Part shown: positions 1-8,647 of the stretch, one piece after another
Numbering within the stretch: the first letter of the stretch is position 1
Layout of the letters: the number at the start of each line of letters is the position of its first letter
Source of the DNA: CAYTGM01 sp964437365
GTDB lineage: Bacteria; Sumerlaeota; Sumerlaeia; SLMS01
Reading direction: 5' to 3'
DNA length: 62,674 bases
NCBI GenBank assembly: GCA_964437365.1
Contig: CAYTGM010000028.1
Span: forward strand, 1 to 62,674
Program-made: the position numbers and the translations under genes
The notes under the pieces: model-generated
What the model saw: the letters and a program-made list of their open reading frames with translations, nothing else
Told to the model about the DNA's origin: nothing
Database searches by the model: none

Positions 1-251
1 CAACGGGTGCACTCTTCTCTCTCAAATGTCATCCACAACTTTAGGGCATATCTCTAAACATGGCCGGAACCTGCATCCCTATGCATGTTCCATGCAGGGT
101 CCAAGCTTGTTGATAGCATGTTAATACGACTGAGAGTGGCGTTGGCGTAAGGGGTACCACAAATCAACCTAAGCCAATGTAAGCGTTTGCGACGATAGAA
201 TAATCAGAACCTGAAGGTCGATACAGGTAGCCTTTGAATCAAAGAAGCGAG
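1..251. other. Gene-free left edge with one imperfect hairpin
   Basis: No convincing coding frame is seen here. The only structure is an imperfect inverted repeat with 11-base arms at 66-76 and 92-102 (one mismatch, 15-base loop). It is not followed by a T-run on either strand, so I do not call it a terminator for engB, which ends at 252 on the minus strand. A sequence resembling half of a LacI-type site (TGTAAGCG) occurs near 178 but has no matching second half. Confidence 0.4.
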
Positions 252-911
252 TCAGCTTTCTCCATGATCCACTTTGAGTGTATAGAAGATGTCCTCGCGG
301 AGTTCTTTCAACCCGATGTTGTCCTTCACCGATACTGGTCGAAGATCTTTGTAATCTTCGATATCAAGCGCCTGGGCGATTTTCTGGAGATGTGCGACTC
401 TCTTATTTTTGACAACTTTGTCGATCTTGGTAATCACAGGTAGGAGGGGAATCTTAAACTGATCAAGCATTTCGATCAGCTCGAGATCCTCTTCAGATGG
501 GATACGTCTGATATCGACAAGGAAGACGCAGCATTCGAGTCGTTTGTTCTTCTGAAAGTAGCTGCTGACCATCCCCCGCCAGGATTTCTTCATCTCGAGG
601 GGGACCTTCGCATAGCCATAACCAGGTAAGTCGACGATATGGAAAGCGCTACGATAGTTTCCCGCCGAGAGATGAGCCGAAAAGACGACGAGCGATTGGG
701 TTCGGCCGGGTGTGGAGCTGGTCCGAGCAAGACTCTTTTGGTTCACAAGGGCGTTGATGAGCGAAGATTTCCCCACATTACTTCTACCTGCAAAGCAAAC
801 CTCAGGTAGATTTGGAACCTTGGAAGCATTCCATTTAGGCAGGCTTAGTTCAAACTTTGGATTAATAATACGTACGGGTGGATTATTATCTTTGGGGGCT
901 TGTGAGCTCAT
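252..911 (-). CDS. engB: Ribosome biogenesis GTP-binding protein YihA/YsxC (EngB)
   Basis: This is a 219-residue GTPase of the TrmE-Era-EngA-EngB-Septin class, known in the family to act in 50S subunit assembly. Visible motifs in order are the G1 P-loop GRSNVGKSS near residue 42, the G2 segment STPGRTQ, the G3 DLPGYG, and the G4 TKID. The length fits the family (about 200 residues). The gene overlaps the upstream thpR gene by four bases (ATGA), so the two are probably translated together. The assignment rests on a full set of G motifs in the right order and spacing. Confidence 0.95.
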   Translation of the reverse strand: MSSQAPKDNNPPVRIINPKFELSLPKWNASKVPNLPEVCFAGRSNVGKSSLINALVNQKSLARTSSTPGRTQSLVVFSAHLSAGNYRSAFHIVDLPGYGYAKVPLEMKKSWRGMVSSYFQKNKRLECCVFLVDIRRIPSEEDLELIEMLDQFKIPLLPVITKIDKVVKNKRVAHLQKIAQALDIEDYKDLRPVSVKDNIGLKELREDIFYTLKVDHGES

Positions 912-1549
912 TTAGGATCACTCTTACTCCAGGGGGATTTCTGGTGTATCTTAATTTCCTGCAGGCTTTCATATACGGATGGGCCGTTCCCGGTAACACT
1001 TTCCATCAGGTGGAAGCTGATCTGCTCGTCCACGCCCACCTTCACATGCTCATAATTCCTGAAGACATTTTTAACGGCTTTCAAGCCTTTGCCACCCCTA
1101 AATCTGGCCAGGGTAATATGGGGCGTAAAATCCTGATCGGGAACTTTCAGGCCGGACTTCAGGATAACAGATGCGCATTGTTCGCGGAGCTTCTTAAGGA
1201 TCTCGGGAGGGTGATTGATTCCAAGCCAGAGAACACTTGGGGGTTTTCTTTCGTCATTAGGAAAGAAACTGATTTTTCGGAAATCAATGCGAAAAGAGGC
1301 TTTTGGCCACTCCTGCTCCGAAACATTCTGCTGCAGTTTCTCCAGGACGGACAATTTGAGATCGCCAAGAAAGAAGAAGGTGATATGAAAGTTATTCGCT
1401 GGAACCCAGCTGATCTTTGCAGGAGTGAACTGGGCAGCTTTCTGGAGACGGGATTGTAAATCTTCTATCTTCAAGCGTGTATCTTCACTGGGCTTGAGGG
1501 CGAAAAATACTCTTCGAGTTCTGGATGTTGGGTCGGAACTTTCTGTCAT
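908..1549 (-). CDS. thpR: RNA 2',3'-cyclic phosphodiesterase (2H family, ThpR/LigT)
   Basis: The 213-residue product belongs to the 2H phosphoesterase superfamily, which opens 2',3'-cyclic phosphate ends of RNA. Both catalytic HxT motifs are present: HITFFFLG in the N-terminal half and PHITLARF in the C-terminal half. The opening VFFALKPSED matches the usual family start. It is the first gene of a minus-strand pair with engB, overlapping it by four bases. The physiological substrate cannot be read from the sequence; the family is usually linked to RNA end processing. Confidence 0.9.
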   Translation of the reverse strand: MTESSDPTSRTRRVFFALKPSEDTRLKIEDLQSRLQKAAQFTPAKISWVPANNFHITFFFLGDLKLSVLEKLQQNVSEQEWPKASFRIDFRKISFFPNDERKPPSVLWLGINHPPEILKKLREQCASVILKSGLKVPDQDFTPHITLARFRGGKGLKAVKNVFRNYEHVKVGVDEQISFHLMESVTGNGPSVYESLQEIKIHQKSPWSKSDPK

Positions 1550-1715
1550 CGTGTACGTAGTATGTCCTCTGGATTTAACTCAAGTTGGTTGAGAGTGATA
1601 TTTCGGTAAGAACTCCCGCCTTGACAGCTCTTTGTGACAATGTGACCTTTTTCCCTCGACGTAAGGTCGTCTTATGGCGATAAATCTCTATCAAATTTCT
1701 GGGTGTTGAGAGCAG

Positions 1716-2033
1716 ATGGATGAAGTAGCTAATACCTCCTCTGGAGGTGACGTTGTAGAAAGAGAAGTGGAGATCGTCAACGCTCAAGGTCTTCATGCGA
1801 GGCCTGCTGCTCAATTTGTTCGCATCGCTTCGAAATATCAGGATACAGAAGTCTCTGTGATTAAGGACTCGATGACCGTCAACGGGAAGAGTATCATCGG
1901 GATTATGATGCTTGCGGCGGGTAAAGGGTCAAAGCTGCAGCTGAAGGCCGAAGGAAAAAGCGCAAAGCAGGTTCTCCAAGACCTCGAGGAGTTGATCCAG
2001 AGCCATTTTGGCGAGGGCGAGGAACAAAAGTAA
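1716..2033 (+). CDS. ptsH: Phosphocarrier protein HPr
   Basis: This is a 105-residue HPr-type phosphocarrier. The phosphorylated histidine lies in GLHARPAA (His27), and the serine that matches the regulatory Ser46 of classical HPr is in NGKSIIGIMMLA (Ser59). The protein has about 12 extra residues at the N-terminus compared with standard HPr. The enzyme I gene follows 29 bases downstream, so phosphate flow PEP-EI-HPr can be reconstructed. No EIIA, EIIB or EIIC gene and no HPr kinase gene is visible in the window, which allows either a complete PTS encoded elsewhere or a purely regulatory PTS. Confidence 0.93.
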   Translation: MDEVANTSSGGDVVEREVEIVNAQGLHARPAAQFVRIASKYQDTEVSVIKDSMTVNGKSIIGIMMLAAGKGSKLQLKAEGKSAKQVLQDLEELIQSHFGEGEEQK

Positions 2034-2062
2034 TTCACTTTTTGCCGGGTGGTGATCATTAA

Positions 2063-3835
2063 TTGTCCGTAAACAAGAGACGAACCTTCTTTTTTGATGG
2101 CCTGCCGGTATCCCGAGGAGTGGTGATCGGACCTGCCTTTGTCCTCGAATCCCACGACTTTAAAGTTAGAAGTTTTGATATCGATGAGGAAGATCTCGAT
2201 AACGAGATCAGCCGGTTCCATACTTCAGTGGAGAACGCTCGGAAAGAGCTGGAAGAGCTCGCCAAGAGTGTTCGAGAAAAGATTGATTCTCAACAGGCAG
2301 CTATCTTCGACGCCCACGTTACTATTCTCAGTGACCCTCACCTTATAGAACAAACAACGGATCGTATTCGAAAAGATCGAAGAAATGCGGAGTTTGTCTT
2401 CTGGAATATTGCCAAGAAAATTGGTGACCAGCTTCAAGCTCTTGGCGATTCAACGTTCAGTGAGCGCACCCACGATCTATATGATGTGGCACGACGGGTT
2501 CTGAAGTTTCTGGACTCGAGTCGAGGCAGCACGTCGAATGAAATTCCCGAAGGGGCAATTATTGTTGCTTCGGATCTTGGCCCATCTGAGACAGCTCATT
2601 TTCACAATGATAAGATAGCAGGAATTGCAACCGATTCAGGCGGGCCCACCAGTCATACCGCCATCATGGCAAAAGCGCTCTCGTTACCAGCTGTTGTGGG
2701 ACTTGATTTTTTGACACACTACGTTCGCACAGGAAATATTCTGATTATAGACGGGTCGGAAGGGAAAGTGATTCTCAACCCCTCCCCTTCCCAGGTGGAA
2801 TTCTACGAAGAACGTGCCGAAGAGTTCCGTAAAGTCAGAGAAAACCTGGATGAGATTATCAATCTTCCGTCTCAGACTCTCGATGGTGAACTTGTTCATC
2901 TGGAAGCCAACATTGAATTCACCCACGAGCTGACCATGGTGAAAAGCCAGGGAGCTGAGGGCATTGGTCTGTATAGAACAGAGTATCTCTTTATCGACCG
3001 CACGCAACTACCCAGCGAGGAAGAGCAGGAAGTTGCCTATCGCAAAGTGGTCGATGAAATGGGAGATGCCCCTGTGGTCTTTCGTACCCTTGATGTGGGT
3101 GGCGATAAACTTACGACCAGCATTCCCATCCCGAGAGAGGGGAACCCCTTTCTTGGACTTCGAGCAATTAGACTCTGTCTCGCTTACCCTGAACTCTTCC
3201 GTACTCAGTTGCGTCCACTGCTCCGCGCTGCGGAAGGACGAGAGCTTCACCTTCTGCTGCCGATGATTTCCGGAGTTGATGAAGTCAAACAGGCTAAGGA
3301 GATCGTGTTTGACGTAAAGAAGAAACTAAAATCTAAGAATCTGCCAACGCCCAAAGATATTAAGTTTGGTGCGATGATAGAGATTCCTTCCGCCGTCTTA
3401 CAGGCTGATTTCATTGCCGAGGAAGTTGACTTCTTCTCAATTGGGACGAACGACCTCATTCAGTACACGATCGCTGTGGACCGTGTGAATAAGCTTGTCG
3501 GTTCTCTCTACAAAGAGACCCACCCGGCTGTTTTGAAGCTGATCAAGCAGGTCGTGGAAGTGGGAAAGAAGAATAATGTACCGGTCACCGTATGCGGCGA
3601 GATGGCTGGCGAACCAACACTGGCTCTCCTGCTGGTCGGTCTCGGAGTAAGGCGATTGAGTATGTCGCCCGCACTCATCGGCCTCGTAAAGAAGTCTATA
3701 CGTGGTGTAGAGGCCTCATTTCTGACTACACTTGCCTCAGAGCTGCTTCAACTACCTTCGCCCGGAGAAGTCCAGCGGAGACTGATCGACAAGCTGCTCG
3801 AACATCAAAGTTCAACCTTTTCCAAGCAATCCTGA
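2063..3835 (+). CDS. ptsI: PTS enzyme I (phosphoenolpyruvate-protein phosphotransferase)
   Basis: The 590-residue protein transfers phosphate from PEP to HPr. In order it has an N-terminal helical HPr-binding region, the swivelling phosphohistidine domain with GGPTSHTAIMA (His198), and a C-terminal PEP-binding TIM barrel with GLYRTEYLFIDR, FFSIGTNDLIQY and the acid/base cysteine in VCGEMAG. The start chosen is TTG at 2063, preceded by a GGTGGTGAT ribosome-binding-like stretch, because the reading frame begins immediately with the family's conserved GLPVSRGVVIGPA. It forms an operon with the HPr gene. Length and motifs match the family throughout. Confidence 0.95.
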   Translation: MSVNKRRTFFFDGLPVSRGVVIGPAFVLESHDFKVRSFDIDEEDLDNEISRFHTSVENARKELEELAKSVREKIDSQQAAIFDAHVTILSDPHLIEQTTDRIRKDRRNAEFVFWNIAKKIGDQLQALGDSTFSERTHDLYDVARRVLKFLDSSRGSTSNEIPEGAIIVASDLGPSETAHFHNDKIAGIATDSGGPTSHTAIMAKALSLPAVVGLDFLTHYVRTGNILIIDGSEGKVILNPSPSQVEFYEERAEEFRKVRENLDEIINLPSQTLDGELVHLEANIEFTHELTMVKSQGAEGIGLYRTEYLFIDRTQLPSEEEQEVAYRKVVDEMGDAPVVFRTLDVGGDKLTTSIPIPREGNPFLGLRAIRLCLAYPELFRTQLRPLLRAAEGRELHLLLPMISGVDEVKQAKEIVFDVKKKLKSKNLPTPKDIKFGAMIEIPSAVLQADFIAEEVDFFSIGTNDLIQYTIAVDRVNKLVGSLYKETHPAVLKLIKQVVEVGKKNNVPVTVCGEMAGEPTLALLLVGLGVRRLSMSPALIGLVKKSIRGVEASFLTTLASELLQLPSPGEVQRRLIDKLLEHQSSTFSKQS

Positions 3836-3860
3836 CATAGTTCATAGGAGTTTCGTTTAT

Positions 3861-4274
3861 ATGTCCGAAGCACAGCTGCAAATACCAACCTTACTGGAAT
3901 TACTCGAAAAGAGTGCTGCAACATCGGAATTTAAAGAGGAAGCGAGGAACTTTGAGAAACACTTAACCCCATCGGAAAGAATCACATTCGCGAGAGGCAA
4001 CCCTCCTGTGAAAGTCTTGCGAGCGATCATGGGACTACTTGATTTCCACCCCGATGCAGAAATCGACAGTGTTGAAGTGGATGGCCAATCGGGCTGTAGC
4101 GATTATCGAGGCAAAGTGCTGATCAACGGTGGAGAGAAGTCCTATCGTTTTGTCTGGGACTGTGCATGGAAGGCAGAACAGCTTGGATGGAAGGACTATT
4201 TCGGCTCACCGGATCAGATCAAAGCAGCCAGGACCTATGGCTATCAATGCTTTGAAAAATTCGAAGAAGCCTGA
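3861..4274 (+). CDS. Conserved small cytosolic protein of unknown function
   Basis: I do not recognise this 137-residue protein. It has a good ribosome-binding site (AGGAG, about 13 bases before ATG). It has no signal peptide or membrane segment. The first 60 residues look helical; the second half looks like a beta sheet with three cysteines, in SGCSDYRGKV, FVWDCAWKAEQLGW and GYQCFEKFEEA, and many aromatics. The tryptophan/cysteine pattern suggests a compact conserved fold and possibly a metal or thiol role, but that is inference. It lies between ptsI and argD on the same strand with 25-base gaps, so it is probably co-transcribed. Confidence 0.8.
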   Translation: MSEAQLQIPTLLELLEKSAATSEFKEEARNFEKHLTPSERITFARGNPPVKVLRAIMGLLDFHPDAEIDSVEVDGQSGCSDYRGKVLINGGEKSYRFVWDCAWKAEQLGWKDYFGSPDQIKAARTYGYQCFEKFEEA

Positions 4275-4299
4275 CCCTTACTCTTATAACATTTAACGG

Positions 4300-5532
4300 A
4301 TGACGATGATTACGACTGATTTCAACACGGAAAAACTGAAAGAGAGTGCTGCCCAGCACTTGATGCTGAATTATGGTATACGCGATACCGTCCTGGTGCG
4401 CGGCGAGGGATCACGGGCGTGGGATTCGGATGGGAAAGAATATCTGGATTTTCTCTCTGGTATAGCCGTCAATAACCTGGGTCATTGTCACCCGGCCATT
4501 GTCGAGGCGATTAAAACTCAAAGCGAACAATTGATTCATTGCGCAAACACGTTTCTGATTCCCACGCAGGTTGAACTCGGGGAGCTGCTTTGTAAAGAGC
4601 TGAACATGGACCGAGCGCTCTTTGCCAACTCAGGAGCAGAAGTCACGGAAGGCGCGATTAAACTGGCAAGACTCTGGGCCTTTAACAAGTTTGGACAAAA
4701 AAGCACCAAGAACAAAATACTCGTCTTTGAGAACTCCTTCCATGGGCGTACATACGGTGCCATGAGTGCCACATGGTCTGAGAAAGTCCGCCATGGCTTT
4801 ACACCTCTGATCGAGGAGTTCATTTTCGCAGAATTCAATTCTGAGAGCTCCGTTGAGGAGCACTGGTCGGATGATATATGCGGAGTCCTGTTGGAAACGG
4901 TACAGGGCGAAGGTGGGGTCACACCGGCTACGCCAGAATTCCTGAAGTTTCTCAGAGAGAAATGTGATGAGGCCGGCATACCTCTCATATGTGACGAAGT
5001 TCAGTGCGGGATGGGACGCTCTGGGAAGCGCATGGCTTACGAGCTTGCTGATATACAGCCAGACATCCTCCCGATCGCAAAAGCTTTAGGTGGCGGATTT
5101 CCAATCGGAGCTATTCTAGCTCGAGGCGAATTTGCCGAAGTCTTTCAGAGGGGAAATCACGGTACAACATTCGGTGGCAACCCATTAGCATGTGCCGCTG
5201 CGCTCGCATCCACAAGGATCATCTTCAACGATGACTTCCTGCAAAATGTCAGTGAGATGGGTTGTTACCTCTGGGGTGTTCTTGAGCAGGTTGGAAAAGC
5301 TCACCCGGATCTTTACGACCACGTGCGGGGAGTCGGACTCATGCAAGGAATGGTGATGAAAAAAGAGTGCCTCCCTCTTGCCGTGATCGGCAGGAAGAAA
5401 GGCCTTCTTTTCAATGTGACAGCTGGGAAGGTGCTCAGAATATTACCACCTCTCATTGTAACAAAAGAGGAGATCGATCAGGCGGGTGAATTACTCGATC
5501 AGAGTATAACAGAATTTGAAGGAACTCTATAA
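4300..5532 (+). CDS. argD: Acetylornithine aminotransferase (class III PLP aminotransferase)
   Basis: The 410-residue protein is a class III PLP-dependent aminotransferase that best fits acetylornithine aminotransferase of arginine biosynthesis. Visible hallmarks are FLSGIAVNNLGHCHP near residue 51, FANSGAEVTEGAIKLAR in the cofactor phosphate-binding region, the LICDEVQCGMGRSG segment carrying the pyridine-binding aspartate, the Schiff-base lysine in IAKALGGGFPIGA, and TTFGGNPLACAAALA. A succinylornithine or ornithine aminotransferase cannot be excluded without neighbouring arg genes, none of which is present. The stop codon overlaps the start of the next gene (TAATG). Confidence 0.88.
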   Translation: MTMITTDFNTEKLKESAAQHLMLNYGIRDTVLVRGEGSRAWDSDGKEYLDFLSGIAVNNLGHCHPAIVEAIKTQSEQLIHCANTFLIPTQVELGELLCKELNMDRALFANSGAEVTEGAIKLARLWAFNKFGQKSTKNKILVFENSFHGRTYGAMSATWSEKVRHGFTPLIEEFIFAEFNSESSVEEHWSDDICGVLLETVQGEGGVTPATPEFLKFLREKCDEAGIPLICDEVQCGMGRSGKRMAYELADIQPDILPIAKALGGGFPIGAILARGEFAEVFQRGNHGTTFGGNPLACAAALASTRIIFNDDFLQNVSEMGCYLWGVLEQVGKAHPDLYDHVRGVGLMQGMVMKKECLPLAVIGRKKGLLFNVTAGKVLRILPPLIVTKEEIDQAGELLDQSITEFEGTL

Positions 5533-6746
5533 TGATGATTCGAAATTTTATCTTCGCTGCAGTTACTCTGGCAGCATCCAATTCCATGTTTGCTCAGGGG
5601 ATTAAAACTCTTCCGGAAGGGATGGCAGAGACCATTATTGGTACAACGTTATCTTCAGCTTCTCCGGGCGACCCGGTTGAGCTGAAAGCCATTGATTTCA
5701 GCATGACAAAGCCAGTGCTTTACAAGCTCGAAGTTATCGATGGTCCTCAGTATCTGATATCTGATGATCCAGAATATATACGGATCCCCGAAGGCGTCGC
5801 ATTGCGAGAGGATGTTTCACCCGGCAATGTTAGACTTTATGTCTATAATGTTAATGGAGTCAAAGAGCCGGAAATGCCGCGTAAGATTTCGGTCGTTATC
5901 GAGAATCTCTCAGAAGATGAGGAGCTCAATGTTGATTTCCTGAATTACTCTTTTCGCGAACCAAGCATGAATTATTTCGGTGTGGCGAAAAATGGTCTCA
6001 CTGATTACTTTAACTCAGCGACTCAAGATCTATCGGACAAAGACCTGGTGATTGCTCCCAAAGAAGCTCAGCCACTCGATCTTCACATGGAGGAGACCGT
6101 GGCCGATTTCAATGATCTGGTCCATGCACTTCATGAATTCAGCATCGATCAACCAGCGCGAATATCTATTGTTCAGACGGACCCAGAAACTCCATCGGTC
6201 GAAGCAAATGCTAAAATTGAAGAAGTCATTCCGAGCCCTCGAAAAAATGCTGGGAGAGGGAAGTTCGAGATCAGTAATTATAAACTGACTACTCTTGAAG
6301 GCTCACCGATAGACACGGCTGACGGGGTTCAGGAACTGATAGTTGCAGATGGAGATAAAGACCCGTGGGTGAAAGGAATCGACGGAAGCAGTGGTGAGGA
6401 GCTTGAGCTCCGTGGTAACTATGGAATCATGTATGAGATGGAAATCGAACGAACCAGTTCCGATGGTCGCTCACTCGCGCTTGTTACTTATAATCAGAGA
6501 TTCGGTTCTCAATGGTGCGGCGCTATGGCGAATGTGATGAAAGTGGATGATGGAAATCATAAAGGCGGCGTAGTCAGAATTCCCACCGGAACACTGAATA
6601 CCCGGTCGCTTCCTGAGGTTGTCGTCATTCAGACCTTTCCTCCCCTGCCAGAGGGGGAAAGTGAGATAATTAAGCTTACATACTCTCCGCCGGGAGCGTC
6701 CTGTCTTCCAACACCACTTGTTTTCGTCCCTTACACGGCAGAGTAA
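5532..6746 (+). CDS. Secreted protein of unknown function
   Basis: I do not recognise this 404-residue protein. It begins with a clear Sec signal peptide (hydrophobic stretch FIFAAVTLAASNSMFAQG, cleavage likely after Ala-Gln near residue 22). The mature part is predicted to be mainly beta strand, with two late cysteines (in SQWCGAMAN and GASCLPTP) that could form a disulfide outside the cytoplasm. No catalytic motif is apparent. Its start overlaps the argD stop codon by one base, implying translational coupling although the functions look unrelated. Confidence 0.8.
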   Translation: MMIRNFIFAAVTLAASNSMFAQGIKTLPEGMAETIIGTTLSSASPGDPVELKAIDFSMTKPVLYKLEVIDGPQYLISDDPEYIRIPEGVALREDVSPGNVRLYVYNVNGVKEPEMPRKISVVIENLSEDEELNVDFLNYSFREPSMNYFGVAKNGLTDYFNSATQDLSDKDLVIAPKEAQPLDLHMEETVADFNDLVHALHEFSIDQPARISIVQTDPETPSVEANAKIEEVIPSPRKNAGRGKFEISNYKLTTLEGSPIDTADGVQELIVADGDKDPWVKGIDGSSGEELELRGNYGIMYEMEIERTSSDGRSLALVTYNQRFGSQWCGAMANVMKVDDGNHKGGVVRIPTGTLNTRSLPEVVVIQTFPPLPEGESEIIKLTYSPPGASCLPTPLVFVPYTAE

Positions 6747-6887
6747 CTAAAGAGCTGAAAATCTCAAGAAACCGCTCGACCCACGTCCTTTGAAGTGGCT
6801 CCCATGCTCATCACACAATCGTGTACTATTCCACAAGCGGTGAAGCAGTGAGAGAGAACTGCACATCGGAAAGGAAACAGAACCTTG

Positions 6888-8090
6888 ATGAATTATATCT
6901 GGATCGGGTTGATTATCATCGCGATCCTGTATGCGGCATCGAAAGATCTAACGGGGGACAGACCAACCGTTCAATATGATCCGAATCTAATTTCAGGTTT
7001 TACGAGTAGTGATTCAGCGGATCTTGATCTGGACAGTTCTATTTTCTTCAAGGCAGACAGAAAGCCTGTCTGGAATGAAGAAGACACAAGCTCGGCGAAG
7101 GTGACTCTGGAGGGTGGGTCCAGCCAGATTGATATCCCCGTGGGAATCAGCATCGAAAAGAGCGAGGAAAAAGGAACACCAGATTCTATCACCTTCAGCT
7201 ATTACTCCGAGTCCGCAGATGTAAGGATCTATCCTATCTATACAGATGCAGATGGTGAGCAGTACGCCCCAACGAATTATAAGACGCTCTCGACCCCTGA
7301 GGATTCCGCTGCCGTTAAATGGACTCCATACAAGACAACTTTCTCTGAGATGATGCTTCTGGGAACCAATCTAGTTGCCGTGCCCGACTTCCCTCTTGAA
7401 CTCAGCAGCATTCGGGTAACAGGAATCAATGGTCAGGAAATTGACCCTGGTATATTCTATGTGGATCACCTTTTCGCCACCTATCCAACGAAATCAAAAG
7501 TAAGCGATTCCCTTACGTCACAGTACTGGGTTGGGGTTGTCACGAAGAGTTCTGCTCGCTGGGCAGAGCTGTCTATAACTCTTGCATTGAATTTAATTGG
7601 TATCATGATGTTGTGGCTTGGCCTGATGAATATAGCGAAGCAGGCAGGTCTCATTGAAGTGATCGCAAGAATGCTCAAACCTATCATGAAACATCTCTTC
7701 CCTGGTATCCCCCCAGAAGGACCAGCAATGGGAGCGATCGTCATGAACATTGCCGCCAACATGCTTGGTCTGGGTAATGCAGCAACGCCTCTGGGTATTA
7801 AAGCGATGGAAGAACTGCAAGAGATCAATGAGAATAAGGAGTACGCTTCCAATGCTCAGTGTATGCTGCTTGCGATGAATACTTCCAGTGTAACTCTTAT
7901 TCCAGCTTCCATCATTGGCTACCGTGCTGCGGAAGGATCTGAGAACCTTATGATCTTTCTCCCTGTCATGATTATGTCGACATTGATCTCAACGATATTT
8001 GCAGTCACGGCGTGCAAGATTCTTGAAAAGCTCCCCAACTTTCAAGTCCCTGAACCATCTCAGGCTTCAGCAGAAGGAGGCCAGACATGA
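6888..8090 (+). CDS. SpmA-like nucleoside-recognition (Gate) membrane protein with extracytoplasmic insert
   Basis: The C-terminal half, from about residue 205, matches the SpmA/Gate-domain family, with the conserved stretches LNLIGIMMLWLGLMNIAKQ, GPAMGAIVMNIAANMLGLGN and ATPLGIKAMEELQ. It has several membrane spans. Before it, residues 1-20 form one membrane segment followed by about 180 soluble, beta-rich residues that ordinary SpmA (about 195 residues) lacks, so this 400-residue form carries an extra, probably periplasmic, domain. I start at ATG 6888; a TTG lies directly before it. The gene overlaps its SpmB-like partner by four bases. The family's substrate is unsettled; no sporulation genes are present. 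Confidence 0.85.
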   Translation: MNYIWIGLIIIAILYAASKDLTGDRPTVQYDPNLISGFTSSDSADLDLDSSIFFKADRKPVWNEEDTSSAKVTLEGGSSQIDIPVGISIEKSEEKGTPDSITFSYYSESADVRIYPIYTDADGEQYAPTNYKTLSTPEDSAAVKWTPYKTTFSEMMLLGTNLVAVPDFPLELSSIRVTGINGQEIDPGIFYVDHLFATYPTKSKVSDSLTSQYWVGVVTKSSARWAELSITLALNLIGIMMLWLGLMNIAKQAGLIEVIARMLKPIMKHLFPGIPPEGPAMGAIVMNIAANMLGLGNAATPLGIKAMEELQEINENKEYASNAQCMLLAMNTSSVTLIPASIIGYRAAEGSENLMIFLPVMIMSTLISTIFAVTACKILEKLPNFQVPEPSQASAEGGQT

Positions 8091-8647
8091 TAGAAACGAT
8101 TCAAGCGGCAATGGTTACGATCGCAGAAGCGACGGTCCCTTTCCTAATTTTAGCTATCCCTCTATACGGTATTATCAAAGGCGTAAAGGTCTACGAGGTA
8201 TTTGTTGAAGGCGCCAAAGAAGGGTTTGAGGTCGCTGTCAAGATCATGCCTTACCTCGTTGCCATCCTCGTTGCGATCGGTCTTTTCCGTGATGTTGGTG
8301 GTATGGATCTTTTTGCTCAAGCAGTTGGTCCTATAACAGACTTGATATACATGCCAGCTGAGATTCTACCAATGGCTCTTATCCGTCCTCTTTCAGGTGG
8401 TGGAGGACTGGGCGTCATGAACAGTATTTTCATTGAATATGGTCCTGACAGTTACGTTGGGATTCTGGCCAGTGTGATGATGGGAAGCACCGAGACAACC
8501 TTTTACGTTCTCGCCGTCTACTTTGGCGCCGTGAATATTCAGAAGACCCGTCATGCTGTCCTTGCAGGATTAACAGGCGACCTGGCTGGTATGCTCGCGG
8601 CTGTCTGGCTCACGTACCTCTTCTTCAGCGACATGTATCCTGGATAA
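8087..8647 (+). CDS. SpmB-like nucleoside-recognition (Gate) membrane protein
   Basis: The 186-residue product has at least four hydrophobic segments and SpmB signatures: ATVPFLILAIPLYGIIKGV, AVKIMPYLVAILVAIGLFRD, the glycine-rich RPLSGGGGLGVMNSIF, and GSTETTFYVLAVYFGAVNI. It normally pairs with SpmA as a two-component membrane complex. Here it follows the SpmA-like gene with an ATGA overlap and a strong AAGGAGG ribosome-binding site. Its 3' end overlaps the convergent DUF4380 gene by 23 bases. The family's transport substrate is uncertain. Confidence 0.88.
   Translation: MIETIQAAMVTIAEATVPFLILAIPLYGIIKGVKVYEVFVEGAKEGFEVAVKIMPYLVAILVAIGLFRDVGGMDLFAQAVGPITDLIYMPAEILPMALIRPLSGGGGLGVMNSIFIEYGPDSYVGILASVMMGSTETTFYVLAVYFGAVNIQKTRHAVLAGLTGDLAGMLAAVWLTYLFFSDMYPG

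Noticed and set aside
178..191. LacI-type operator near the left edge (TGTAAGCGTTTGCG)
   Set aside because: Only one half fits; the second half is not complementary and no gene starts next to it on that side.
1575..1814. 79-residue minus-strand frame upstream of HPr
   Set aside because: It overlaps the HPr coding region and its promoter, and shows no motif.
3861..4274. SufE-like assignment for the small unknown protein
   Set aside because: The length and a few N-terminal residues fit, but the SufE cysteine region and characteristic motifs are not present.
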